Assembly (NCBI RefSeq): GCF_020382885.2 | Contig: NC_058503.1 | Span: 21,771,535-21,835,534, forward strand | Length of the DNA stretch: 64,000 nt | Direction: 5' to 3' | Source of the DNA: Scatophagus argus | Lineage: Eukaryota; Chordata; Actinopteri; Scatophagidae | Shown here: piece by piece, positions 13,905 to 27,391 of the stretch | Numbering within the stretch: the stretch's first letter is position 1 | How the letters are laid out: each line of letters starts with the position of its first letter | Notes under the pieces: model-generated | The model's database searches: none | What the model was told of the DNA's origin: nothing | What the model saw: only the letters and a program-made list of their open reading frames with translations | Translations under genes and position numbers: made by a program

Positions 13905-14285
13905 TGATTAATTATGATTCTTTAATGAGAAGTTCACCAGGACACACACCACTGGAGTGTCAAATTAAACTTATAATGAACAGCTATTTCTTGTGGATTT
14001 ATGAAATTCTGAACCTTGATAAGGTCAATTCTGATACGCTACAGTAAATTGGCATTTTCACCTGTCAAGTCATTACACCCGAGCTCATTCCTCCAAAGCG
14101 TGTCTATGACACAAACCACAACCCCATTAGACTTCATGCTTATCGAAAGCAGAACATAATCTAGCTTTATAATTAACACAGCATAAAATGTGTGCTGTTA
14201 TTTTGTAGAGGCCGACCTGCGGTCGAGACGTAATGCCAAGCATGCATACAGACACACTGTGGTAGGTATGCAGTATACGGTCGCC

Positions 14286-14313
<28 letters not shown>
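14286..14313. repeat. (AC)n microsatellite
   Basis: A pure AC run, 0.4 kb from the previous one. Confidence 0.9.
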
Positions 14314-14316
<3 letters not shown>

Positions 14317-17300
14317 GTGGATAAAGTGCACTGAGAGCTACACACCTTTCCATTAACAGGAAATCACCATGGGAGTTAGAGGTAATAGTATTGAGGCAAT
14401 AACAGTTTTAGATAATGTAATCAGCATTCTTTGTCGTATTTTGAGCTCATGTGGGGTTGGAGAACAAAATCATTTTCTTTGGGTGAAAATGGTCGTCGGA
14501 TTGAATTCTGTAAAATACGCTTCCCTTTTGTTATGAGGGAAGTGTAAGATGAAAACAAGATCATCATCATCACAACCCTGTCCCCTTGAAATCAGGCTTA
14601 TATACAACTAATACACAATACAGTAAATAAGTTTATAAGGGAAAACGTCATTGCAAGCAGGATTATGTTCAGATTAATTATCTGACTGGATGAAACTGTA
14701 TGTGTCACAGGCCCTTTTTAACAAAAGGATAATATAAAGACAAGATAAAATAGGTCAGCATTTACTATTGGGTTCACACAGGATTTGAACTTGTGTCTCC
14801 AAAAGTCCTGTGTTTGTTTAATCCCTTCACCGCCACATCCTCCTCCATGTGTGTTCCTTTCACACATGTTCAGGGGCCCTTTGAGGCATGTCAGCTCAGC
14901 CAAACACACACACTGTTCTGAGACAGCAGTACACAGAAACAGTAAAGCTGTGATGACTGTATCACCGTATTAAAGCAATGTTTTTTAATCAAATAAACCA
15001 AGGTGAGTTCACTGGGTCCACGCCGTAATACGCACACAAGCATCCATCTGTGTATTTCCAGTGCACTTAGCCACAGCTCTGTTGCTTTTCATACTTATTG
15101 GGATTCAAGTGGCTGCATTCAGACAGAAAATTGATTTCTATTCCACATGCTTTGTTGCAGCTGATTGGGGATGATGCTGATAATCAACATTTGACCGCTG
15201 TTAGAAGTTGTTGGCACGCAGAGTAATTGCGGAACACAAGCCTTCTTTGCAATCAATTTAAGAAAGAGAGATCTTTATGTATGTGAGTGAAAACTAATTG
15301 GATGAAAATATTGAGCTGCGTGACACTGTCCTCTGCTCTGGGATGTGACAAATGTCATAAATGAACTTGTGACCCTTGACGCATTCAATCCACCGTCTCT
15401 GCTTATCTTTGCTGTCCCCAGCACACAAACTAGCAAAGCAAAAATCCCCCACAGTCCATTTCTTTTACAAACTGGACTGTGTAACAAGATAAAAGACAGT
15501 TTGAGGAAATTATTTTGACTTCCAGACAGCTTTAAAATTTGTTAAAGTATAATATTGCGACCCTGGTGATACATAATTAATTGCTTTTTGTGAAATATCT
15601 TGGCCAAATGACCGTGGATTTGCAGATATTCTTAAAAGAGCTTCAGCGTCACATTATTTCGTCACATGAGCTTCTGAATCTCAAAAGCGGCTTTTTAAAA
15701 TCGGGGTCTCATCTCGGGCAACACAGAGATCATTAGAAGAACTGCTGCATATTCTGTCGACACCAGCGTATGTAGTCTGTTCAAGTTTTCACCCCTCAAC
15801 TTCAAAACGCTCCCTCCAGCCACTGAAGGCCTGATAAAAATCTGACTTGATTTCAGGGTAATGCATTGCTCAAGACTGAATCAAGAATTCATTTGACTGT
15901 CCAAAACCACTTCTTCTTCTTCTTCCTCCTCTTCTGTTCCGCTTCTGCAGACAAGAAGCTTCTTCTCCTGATCTCAAAATCCATTAGTGAATTAATTCAG
16001 TGCCTGATGAAAACGTCTGATTTTTGTGTACAGTTTGTTGTGTTTCTGTGTTTGCACAGTATTTCTTCAGCCTGCGTGTGTTTTATCAAAGCAGAGAAGG
16101 TCTTTTTTCCATTCAGCTGTTGTCACTGAGTCCGTTTGTGTTTTTTAGCCATCTAATAGCAGAAAATATTTGTGCATTTTTAGTCGGTAATATGTTGAAT
16201 TATTTGCCATATGGTGATAACAAATCCTCATACCTAAACAGCAGATCGAGTCTTTCAGACACATGTGCATTCCTGCTGGTGCTTTCCCGCTCTGCCACCT
16301 CTGTAAGGTCTGGAACTACACTATCAGGTCTGGAAACCTTTCTCAGTTCCACCTCTTTGCTTCACCACGTTTGCTGAAACCAATTGTGGTTAATGTTAAG
16401 AATATGTCATAAAAGGCAGGAAAGGTTACATTCTAGTCTTTCTTTCAGGACGCTGTGACGAGTCCCAGATGCAACGTCGGCCTGATGGCGTGTAGTGATG
16501 CTTCCTGACTTTGTTTACCTGGATGCTGATCAAGTTCACATCAGAGCATATTTTGATGAGGGTAATACCATACAGAAGAAGTATAGCATAGTCTCAGTGG
16601 TAAAGGACTGTGGATGGTCCCAGTGTTATGTGGAGTCGGGTAAAGGAGATGTTTGAGGAGCAGGTGCACAATAAAATAATGGGAAAAATTAAAATGAACA
16701 CCATGCAAACCTGCCTAACTGGACTCACGGTGATGCGTCAAGATGCATGCTATCAGACGGAGCCTTTCAAACCTTTCATCAAAATGTTTTCTTGTCAAAA
16801 ACAACACCTGCAAAGATATTGAGCGATAGCAGTTCTAGTTAAAGGCTTCATCATTCTGCTCCTGTCCTGTTAAATAAGAAGTAACATCCTTTGTGATAGA
16901 TAACAGAGCCCTATAATCACATCAGACGGACTCGGCTGCAGCTTCAGCTCATCCTCGAAGAACAGAGCTCTGTAGTGTTCACTGTTACTTTGGCCGTGAT
17001 ACTTTAAACCATCATTCCAGTGCAGGATGAGAGCGGGAACGCGGCAGATGACAAACTCTGATCTAAGAGACTTTCCAGCCGAGGGGTCTGGAGGCTGAAT
17101 GTTGGTATCAGTGAGAGCACAGCAGAGGCACATGTAAGAGAAGCAGCTGTTTTCAGGTTAACAAAATGCAGCATCACATGTTTTGCACAACTGCATACTG
17201 GTGAGTGGGAATATCAGGCTCCAAGCTTTTGCCTTGATGTGGTTCCACACAGAGATCCTCAAGCACCGAATTGAGCCTGTGCTGATGAACACAAGACATT

Positions 17301-17433
17301 TTCCTTTGCATCGCGTTGCTACGAGACACCAGGAAAAACGTCTGCATGTAATCTGAAAAAGTGAAGGTAAAGTGGTGTTTTGTTTAGTCACAATTCTTGA
17401 GCAAGACAAGATGTAGGGGCAGCACATGTACGA

Positions 17434-17435
<2 letters not shown>

Positions 17436-17464
<29 letters not shown>
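17436..17464. repeat. (TG)n microsatellite
   Basis: Pure TG dinucleotides. Confidence 0.9.
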
Positions 17465-17467
<3 letters not shown>

Positions 17468-20218
17468 TAGAGGCAAATTTCAAAGCTTTTTGGTGAAAAG
17501 TCTGATCACTTTTTTAATTTGTGGGTAACTGGCTAATGTTAAGCTGCTAACAGCTGATAAAATCTGGAAGCGACGCCAAACGTGAAAATGAAGACCGGAT
17601 GTTTAAAGAAACCTTTATAAATTTTAAGAGGTAAATCCGCCACTGTTTTCATCATTAACTGTAGGCTACATGCCGGCTGACTGAAGAGAGCCGGGATCGG
17701 CAGAAGCTCAGTTTTGTCTTTCACAAATGTGTGTTTGCTTTGTGACAGTTGCGAAGGCGGCCTTGTGTTCTCTGCTCTCTGCTGCACTTCCTCCAGCTCC
17801 GGTTACTCCTGGGAGTCTCTTGCTTTTTTGTGTTTCTAACTTTATGTGTGAATGCGTGTATGAAAGTGTGTTCTCACGCTGCGCTCAGGAAGGACTTCAC
17901 TCTGTGCATAACTGATTAAATAAAATTCCCAGCCTATAAGTTTCAGTGTGCGTGTTGTTGTGGCCTGTTGCAGACTTTTCCAACTACACCCTGGTTTAAT
18001 TAAGTTTTTAGGCCTCAGCACTGCACTTGTCACATCCAAAACGTAATTTGACTGAATCTGAAAGTGCAGCACATGGAACAACAAACAAATATTTGACCAA
18101 TTAGTGCAATCATGAGACATTTCAATTAAGCTGTTTATAAGTTGAGTGCAAAATTAAAAATATGCCAACATTTTTGTATGAGTCCATTGTGATCATAGAT
18201 TAAATATACTGAGTCATCTTTCTCCCCTGTAGTAAATTATGGTTTTATTGCTCCCTTGATATTTCTATCCCTCCCATTTGATTTTCCTGCAAGTTACCAA
18301 AATGCCAAGATAATGCTGAGAAATGAGGAAAAGCTTCATTTTCACAGCAATAACCATTTCACAGAGCCAATAATAGTCTAACTGCAAGCCTGCCATATTT
18401 GCATATCTGCTTTTATTGACTTCTGCTGTCTGTGGTTGCAGCATTTTTCATCTCTACCACAGCCATAAACCAATTCTTTGCTATTAAGCAGCTTCGCATA
18501 CCTGCCTGTTATTGTTCTTAGTGTTGTTCTCCGTCCTCCTGTGGGTCTGTTTTACTGAGAGCATATTGAAGACAATTTCCCTTCCTGTGAAAATGTGATT
18601 AAACATTTACAGTCCCCTTCTAAACCCGATACTTAAGGCTCCAAGACAGTGTCAGAGCTACATTATCTTAATGTATTGTTCACATGATGAGTGAAAACCC
18701 ATACTAGACTCACCCAGGTGTATTATGGAATAAAATTAGATTCCAAATGTTTTTATGCTTTTTCATGTTTACTGTGTGATTGCGTTGCTCGTGTCTTCAC
18801 AGGAGGACGTGTGGGCATGCAGGCACGTAAATGTCTGCGACCTTAAATAACTGCAAAGCCAACAAGAAGCTATGAGGACGAGTAAACACAGGAGCCTGCC
18901 ATGACCTGCTGGGGTTTAGAGGGAACGCTCAGAGTGATCAGAACTGAACGTGAACCAAAACCCTAGCGAAGAGACCTGCAGGACATTTTGGTTTGTGTTT
19001 GCCTCCGTGAAATCAATGCCAAACTCCCGTTGATGTTTGTAAGCAATGCTGGCAAGCTAAGAGGGGCTGAAAGCAGAACTCTCACAATCACTCGAGGCCA
19101 CGTTCGTGCACCACACAGGCATTGCTGTCAGTGAATAGTCTGTCTGACTTGTACCAGGTAACCTTTTGCTCCACATTCAAGAGGGTGGAGCTCATTTCTC
19201 AGGCTGCAAATTCAAAGTGACTTTCTGTTGTTTTCTTGTCAAGAATCTGCATTTGTTTGATCACTGGACACCTGTGATGCCAAGTTAGTGAGTGCTTTAA
19301 ACTATGTGCTGTGGAAGTGCACTGATGAGCAAGTCAACTTTTGATAGTAAACTGACAGATTCAGAAGCGTGGAGTCAGATTTAAGGTTGCAGTCACGATC
19401 GCGCACTCACTTGTATTCATAAGACGTCGCTTGATGACTATTTTTGACTAACAAGCTCACACAGGACACACAAAATGTTTTTCTTATGGTGGCTATAATG
19501 GTTTTCTCTGTTGGTGTTGGTCATAACAACTGAAAAGGAAAAAATAAGAAAAAACTACATCCGCTTCAGAAAATAATGCTTGAAATAAAAAGTTAGCATA
19601 ATGCTAACACAGACACTATGAGAACTAGCTAACAACAACTGTTAAATTGATTTGACTCCACTCTATTCAAGTAAATAATTGTGAAAAACAGATTAATGGC
19701 TGCCTCAGCGAGAAACACGTAAATTAGATTTCATTGAGGGGGTGGACGGCACTTGTGTGAATCTTGACTCTAAAAATCAAGGAGTGGTCTTGTGTTATCG
19801 CTTTCAGGTGAATAGATTCACATGAAACTACCTTTAATACCTTGATTAATATTTAAGAAGAGAAAATCACATTGCAGTCAGGTCAAAGTCACTGACTTTA
19901 AAGCTTTCTCTGAAAAAATGGCCCCACGTATGGAAATGTGGGTAAAATCTGATTACCTCAGAGTGTCTTTTTGTGTCTCCTGCAGCCTATCTGGAGACCT
20001 ATCTTATTTCCCCTCTCTGAATAAGCAGCCCATATCTCTGGCAGGAAGCCACAATTGATTGGCCCTCCTCTCTCAGCCTGCTGCACCCTCCTGCTCTGCC
20101 CCTCACGACGGGATTCAGTCCACCCCCTCAGCCCACAACACTTCATAAACATTTGGCTGACAGATCATCTGACACTAAGAAAACTGGCAATGAGATGAAA
20201 GCTGGTTGTCTTTTGTTG

Positions 20219-20239
20219 AGTGTGTGTGTGTGTGTGTGT
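20219..20239. repeat. (TG)n microsatellite
   Basis: A short pure TG tract. Confidence 0.85.
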
Positions 20240-21847
20240 TAAAATTACAAAATGACCAGCAGCTTTAACAAGATTATCAAATGCACTGAGGATCAATTAC
20301 TGTGAAAGTGCAGCTGTGGGGAAATAATTTCTCTACTTAATGTTATTGGAAGACACACTCAGATTTGCTCTTTTCATACATTTATTGAATATATATTTTA
20401 TAGTTTACTGAATAATTTGGGTATAATCCAAGAAAAGCACTGCATCTGTGAGTCAAAGCATCTATTTAAAATGTGTGCTTTGTTCTCTGATGTCTCTTGG
20501 GGAAATAACACATTAATCATCTTATAAAGTGAGGTGTTTTACTGAGATCATAACCTCTAAAAACAGAACACTGCACACATGAAAAGAACAGTTCTTAAAG
20601 GTTCTGAGTGAATTGGCATTGACCCCTTTGGCCCTCTCTTCATCTGAAAATATTAATCGGTGCAGATTTAATGTGGGGTTTTCTACATTTTAGCAATTTT
20701 AAATGTTCATTGTGTCACCTGTTAAATGGTGTTAAAAATGCTATATGCTAATGGCGCGGTAAGCATGAGATGTGCAGGTGTATTAATGATACTTAATGCT
20801 GCACAGATAATGGAAACAGCTGCAGGGAGCAGAAATTAAAGTGACAGATGTACCATAGCATCTGTCAGTACCTTAAAATTCTGGCATTGAAATCACATCA
20901 CTTCCAGCTAAAAGTAATCCTTCAAACTGTGAGCAGTTTCTTTTTATCTGAGCACAGCTCATTTTTGGTCAGACCTTGTTCAACGTTCTCATCTACCTCA
21001 AACTGCACAAGGTGATGCACATGGAGGAAAGTCGAGATTAGACCTGAATGGGGAAAGGGCAGTCTAGCCTGACCTGCTTGGATGGAACAAGGTGGGCGAA
21101 CTGTGTTCAATTTCCCATGACTTTCAAGATATGAGTTACAGCAGGTAACACGTTTAGCACTTACATCAATCTCACCCTTCATGTTCCATTAGCGTCGTGC
21201 TTGTGTGTATGCGTGGTTGCCAGCAGACGCAGGTGCAGCTCCACTGTGTATGAATGTGTGATTTGTACAAGCTCCTCTACATTGGCCTTGATTAAACTGG
21301 CTGTAAAAGTCTAACTGTGTCTGCAAACACGTTTGCTCTTTCTATCAGCGAGCTCACATGTGGTCCCTGTCTCAGGCTGAGAACAGGTTCAGAGTTGGGT
21401 GACTTCGGGACAGACGCATTTTAACTTGCCAATAACCGCTGACGCTGAGTTTTATATTACAGCCTGCCATCTCCAGCCACATTTGCGATTTCAGACTTTG
21501 CCTCCATCCACATCACTGCTTGTCTAACGTCACATCGGCACACTCAGATGTTACAGTGCCAGCCCACGTCGATATGGTTGCATCCATTCTCACAACGTTT
21601 CCACGAGCTTCCATCAGATAAAAATGCATCCAGCTCTCAATTTTAAAAGTGAGAGCTGATGCTGATTCTCAGACACTCTCAGCTCAAACTTGAAAACTTA
21701 AATGCTTGACAGCTGCTAAAGGAATCCATATATTGCTGTGTTTCAGGGCAGTATTTGTCATTTAGAGCGAGAAAAATTGTTCCCTTGAAGTAGAAAAGCC
21801 AGCAGGGGGCGTGGCTTCAAGTTTGGGGAGCTTTCATGTCATGTTTG

Positions 21848-22076
21848 CATATCAAGATTCAAGATTCAAGATTCAAGAGTCTTTATTGTCATTATGCAAG
21901 CATAACGAAATTTTGTGCAGATTCTCAGCTTAAAAACACACTTATAAATAGTCAGAGAAAATTAAAAATTAAAATTGCACACTTAAGAAAAAATATAAAA
22001 ATATAAAAATATAAAAATATAAAAATATAAAAATAAAAAATACAAAATACAAAATACAAAATACAAAATACATATG
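21848..22076 (-). repeat. LINE-type 3' tail with heptamer repeats, followed by AT-rich minisatellite
   Basis: Read on the minus strand, the segment ends in a 'tgacaataaag' signal followed by tandem TTGAATC units. An AATAAA-like signal plus a short terminal tandem repeat is typical of 3' ends of L2/Rex1-type LINEs in fish. The internal part (about 21978-22072) is a run of 'ataaaaat' and then 'acaaaat' units. The clade assignment is inference; no reverse transcriptase remains. Confidence 0.55.
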
Positions 22077-25000
22077 TCAGTGCTTTAGGCCATGAAGGCA
22101 AAACATTGTGTTTTCTGACTAGCCGACAAACTCAAACGCAGAGGGATTTGGTTTACAATTACAGCAGTCAACAGCAGCAATTCTTCATTTGAAAAGCTGA
22201 TCCAGCCAGTAGTTGGCCTTTTTTTTCTTAAAAGATGTGTTAAACATCTATTGTCAAAGCTTGCACTTGAACAACGAGCGATCAACAGTTAACCAATAAT
22301 TTCACAATTGTTAACACAACTCAGATTTTCCCGATGCAGCACTGGGGTTTAAGCTGCACAGCTTTTGTTGCCTGCTCTGTTATTTTTACAAGGACATACC
22401 AAACACACACAATCCCTCCAGAAGGCTCCTCACAGAAGATTGCTCATCGGGCCTGCAGTCCTGCTCTTGTCTCTGTGGTCACAATACGAGTATTTGAACT
22501 GTTGACACTTGTCTCACAGCCCCACACCAGTCTGTGAGACACACAGGATTTAATATCCACCTCCAAATACCAAGCCTGACATCGCTCTTCCTGCTGCCCT
22601 GACAGCAGCACTACAGCTCGCCTCACACCTTATTAACTGTAAGCAGCATCCTCAAAGGAAGCTCCAGGGTCACAGACAGGCTTATTTACCACACCTGTCA
22701 CCTGGCTCAAAGGCTTTTGTTGTCGTCGCAGCAACTTTGATCTGCCAGATGGAACAACGGAGCAGCAACATGCTTTTGCCTGGCACGGCTCACACTTCAT
22801 TAGAATAGATAAAATCATGTTAAGGCCTTGTGAAAATAGGGAAAATCAGTCCATAAAAATTTCAAACATTGCTACCAAGGTGACTCACATCAGGTCTCAT
22901 GCCAGTTAGCAATGCGTTTTGTCACCAGGGGCTTTTGAGACAACTCTTGAGACTTTAATGGTTCTTCTTATTCTTTTATCAGCCGATGAACGTGGAGTTT
23001 GGACAGAAGACTTCGTCCAAATTGGAGCTGTATTAGCTGTCTGGTGCTACTTTGAAAGCTTGCACATCAAAGTGCTGATTGCCAGGCCTCATCATTTATG
23101 GAAAATGCTGCTAATTAACTTTGAACCTGTTGTGACACACTTTTGGCGGGGGGTCTTACCTCAGAGTTGTTTCAGAGCTTTTTCATGTTGTTGCATTGCG
23201 TCACACGGTGTCTCTTTTCCCCTCCTCTACAGCCTGGTTTTCAGTTCCCACAGCTGTTTCACTGCCACGTTCCATCCATCCAGCAGATGCCCACAGCCTC
23301 TCCATCCACTCCACCTGAGTGCCCCGCCCATCTACGCACCTGTTCCTGCTTCCTTCGTCTGCTCTGTAGTGGCCTGGGCCTCCTTGCTCACCTCCTCACC
23401 TGCATCCCAGTACCTCATCAGCCCTGCAGACATCTAACTAGCCCCTTCCTATCATGTGTCAGTTTGTCCTGGTTGTGTTTTTGCTTTGTGCATTTGTATT
23501 TCTGTCACTATTACCTGACATGTACATGCCTGTAAGGTGTTTCATCAGTGAGTCATCCTACTGCCTCTGACCTGATCTCATTGTGACAGATGCCTCCATG
23601 TTGGTCTGACTCAAAGAAAGTACAACCCTGCAAGATGTCTTCATGTGGCATGAAGCCATGAATTCATTGCTATCTATTTTTGGCCATTTGAGCAGCGGGA
23701 CAAGCTGTAACAATGACATATCATGTTACCACTTCCACAAAGTAACGGAGAACGTAGGCAGTTTGCATATTCAGCAGACGTGATACAACCTAAGCATTCA
23801 TTTATCTGCTTTGTGTTTCTGTCCATCTGATAGAGCTAGCGTTCGCACTCCTTTTGCCTCGGTTTTGGTCTCCACCCACTCAAGAAAGACGTCTGGCAAA
23901 CCAAAACAAGCTGGAAGACATTAAAGTCACTCCCAAGAGCTCAGAGTCTGAACCGAGTCAAGTGATAACTGGATGTAGGTTCGACACTACAACATGCCCC
24001 TTCCACATTTTATGAAGTTTGATCCCTTGTTAGTATGGAAATGTTGACTAATGCAGCTTTTTCATTTACAACCAGTGAACTCGGGGCTGATGCCACAGAC
24101 AGGACTTGGATGGCAGAAAATATAAAAGAAATGGATGCCTGTTTTGCTTTTTCATGCAAATTGCTGACAGTAAAATAAACATTGGCTAACACCAGCTGCA
24201 TTATATTAGTGTCAGTAAATGATTATTTCTGCAGCAAATGGTGACATCATATGTGACATCCCATAATGCCCCATTGCTTGAAAAACACAACCATAGCTTT
24301 TGGAATGGCTCACTAAGGTCAGCTCGACCATCTGCTCCTCTATGTCCTAAATGTGTACATTTGCCAACTGAACTGGGCCAAGTCTACCTCCTGGAGATAC
24401 TCAGAAACTGCCTCCGCCCTTCCCACCATCTCCAGCCAGACATATTAACATCCTTATGCAAATGCACTCGCTCTGCCAAGGATATCACCTAAACAATTTT
24501 GCGCAGCTTGAGGAGGATAACTAAACATTCTGTTAGAAATTACGGTGCGAAATGTGAGCAGCTACAGTGTAATTAGGTTTACCAGTTTCAGTTTCAGTTT
24601 TCATTTATAGTTTTTGACTTTCTTTGCCGTGCTGTTATGGGCTGGTTAGCAGCGGTCGCATCGGCGGTCGCATTAAGATTCATATGCTATGTTGAGTCTG
24701 TGCTTATCTCGTTTTCTGTAGCGTCCACATCGGCGTTATCTGCGACTTTGTTAAAGGAGATAATCTCGAGATGAAAGATGAAAGAGGCAGTGATAAAGGG
24801 AGTATGACAGCAACGCTCTGAGTCGTCTCTTTCCTTCTCCTCGACTGCTGATTGCTCTCAGCCGCGAGAGGAGAGGAACCATCGAGGCTCCTTCAAACTC
24901 CTATCACCCAGCACATCTCGGCCTGTCTCCTTGATACGTCCTCCTGGACTCTATCTTATCCTCCTCCACACAACCCTCAGACTTCAGCCTCTTTTATCTC

Positions 25001-27009
25001 CGCTCTTCTCCCCTGACTCCTCCGAGTTCGGCCCCCAAATGATAAAAAACAAATTCAACAACCTTGATGTCCTCTCTTCGCTCTTCAGCTTGACCGTGCG
25101 CTTTGTAGTTTACTGAAGGAAAATCGACATAAAGTGAGATCAGGCAGAAGCGAGGCCTTTGTGGGGTGACAACTTTAATTTTGGCAGATACCATTCCCGT
25201 GAAGCCCTCGAAATCCAAATAAGGAAGCTCTGCTGTTGGTAGTTTGTGTGAATTTGGTGTGTAATCACGATTTCTGCAGTCACAACAAAATAGTTTTTGT
25301 GCAAATGCAATTCTTTTCATCATTTATATCAAGACTCCAGGCCCTTGAGTTATCAAGATACAACAAAGTGTATTATTTAGTATCTTTTTACATGATTTAT
25401 TCAGTTGTTTAAATGAAACCATGGCCAACACTGCAGTGAATGTGATGTCTTATTGCAGCAGCAGTAAGTGAGTCTGACTGTAGTGTTGCTGTATGTTAGA
25501 ACTGATACGGCAGCTATTTGATTTTTCACAGTGTGATGCTGTAAAATAACATCTGATAGTGTCTTACTATTTGCAATTGGGTAAGTATACTCATGTTTTG
25601 GTTTAAACAGGCCTGTTGGGTGGTTTTATATTTACTGCATAACTGTGTTTAATGTCTAATGAAGCGCATAATATTTCTAGCTTTGGTTTAAGTGTGGCTT
25701 GTTACGTCTTATTAGTGTTCTCGAGTAATAGAGCATGAGTGTGATTTGAAGGGGGAGACGCCATCCCCATTGCTATCAAAATGACCAAAATGCATCCCCT
25801 GCCCATTAACCTGCCCTCCCTCCCCGCCTGGTGAGACGAGATGAGAGACAGCAATGGGAGAAAAGTCATTTCAGAAAGAAAACCATGAGCAGCAAAAACA
25901 AAGCCTTTAGTCACTAATGGACACACTCACAGATGTTCATTCAAAAGCAGTATGTCTCCTATCTGAGGCCGTGGTGAGCGAGTTGGGAGTTGGGTCTCGT
26001 GTTTGCATGTCTGGCCGTCCTTTTCATCAGTTACGATAATATTGTACTCACTGAATTCATTCCAGAGATCTCAGAAAAAAAACAGACTGAAGGGGGAAAA
26101 GAAACACAAGCTGTCAGACCATCCCACATTAAACATGATGCATATCAGAGTGACATCGATCTCCTCATCTTACTCTCCACCACTCGCTGACTGTTTTCCC
26201 CAAAATGAAATGTAAAGTGCTGAGACTTATGGCAGACAGCTAAACACCACAGCACCGGTCCAAAAGTCATTTGGTCCATAACATAACTAAATATGTAACA
26301 GTAATGATGCACACAAGCGCAGCAGTCTGTCTGTTCATTTCAAGAATTTTTTCTTAAATCATTTTGAGAGCTGGATGCCGAGAACGGGAGGAACCACTGG
26401 CAACGGCTGCTCGGAAACATTATGTGTGGTGGCTCTCGAGGACAGGAAGACTGCAGTCGCTCTTTGAGCTTTCTCCTTTCCTACAGTATGCAATAGGCAG
26501 CACAAAAATAATACATTTTAATATGCTAAACTCCATTAGGGCACATCAGTCTGAAGCAGAGCTCGCCACAGCCTGTGTGCATCATGGCCACGAGCTGTGA
26601 CTGAAGGGAGGCTCAAACACTCAAATTAGACCAAAGACTTGCATGATTAGAGAAAACGGAGCAAATTGTTAATCAGCAGATTACATTTTTTGATTGACTG
26701 ATCTGATGTTCTTGATCATCTCAGTCAGAGGGAAATGGTTTTCTGTGTTGTTGTCTTGTTCCCTCGTTTGGCATCATTTTGAGATCCTGCCTGGGCTCAT
26801 TCAAACATGTAAACCCGCCGTACATTAGTGACAGCTGAATTGGTGGTAGACTGCTGAGACACTTGATGTTAACCACATGTTGTCCACATGTGTTTCCTCT
26901 GGCTGTGGGTGAGCAGCATGAGGACGTGAACAGCAAACATCCAAATCAGACACAACGCTTTCAAGGAAGTCAACAACATAAACTCAATACAACAAAACTG
27001 TCATCTATA
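22077..27009. other. Intergenic sequence, no gene recognised
   Basis: A 172-codon open frame near 22.9-23.4 kb arises in pyrimidine-rich sequence and resembles no family I know. Nothing else is supportable. Confidence 0.65.
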
Positions 27010-27391
27010 CAGTACAAATACACTATTTGGACAAAAGTATTAGGACATGCATCTTTATTATAGAGTTCAGGTGTGCTATGGGGCTGTTCCTCAGGGTTTG
27101 GGCTTCCAGTGAAGGGAAATCTTAATGCTTCAGCACACCAAGACATTTTGGACAATGCTATGCTTCCAACTTTGTGGCAACAGTTTGTTGAAGGCCCTTT
27201 TCTATTCCAGCATGACTGTGCCCCAGTGCACAAAGCAAAGCTCCATAAAGACATGGTTGGATGAGTTTGGTGTGGAAGAACTTGACTGGCCCACACAGAG
27301 TCCTGACCTCAACCCCATCCAACACCTTTGGGATGAACTGAGACGGATACTGAAGCCTCGCACGAACTTTTCGTTACACATTTTCTTCTAA
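27010..27391 (+). mobile_element. Tc1-like transposon remnant (terminal repeat joined to transposase C-terminal part)
   Basis: A terminal-repeat-like motif (actatttggacaaaagtat, 27022-27040) is followed within about 25 bases by transposase coding sequence. It reads LWGCSSGFGLPVKGNL..., then FQHDCAPVHKAK and, after a frame change, ELDWPTQSPDLNPIQHLWDEL. The last motif is the conserved C-terminal region of Tc1/mariner DDE transposases. The N-terminal DNA-binding half is absent, the frame is broken and the 3' end is lost, so the element is dead. Confidence 0.85.

Larger units (their letters stand above)
12701..21847. other. Intergenic sequence, no gene recognised
   Basis: Contains four short dinucleotide microsatellites and a block near 18225-18500 with clustered homeodomain- and POU-type motifs. 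No coding evidence was found on either strand. Confidence 0.65.

Noticed and set aside
22919..23535. 172- and 130-codon open frames
   Set aside because: They overlap in different frames of pyrimidine- and proline-biased sequence. I recognise no motif. A decayed retroelement is possible but not supportable.
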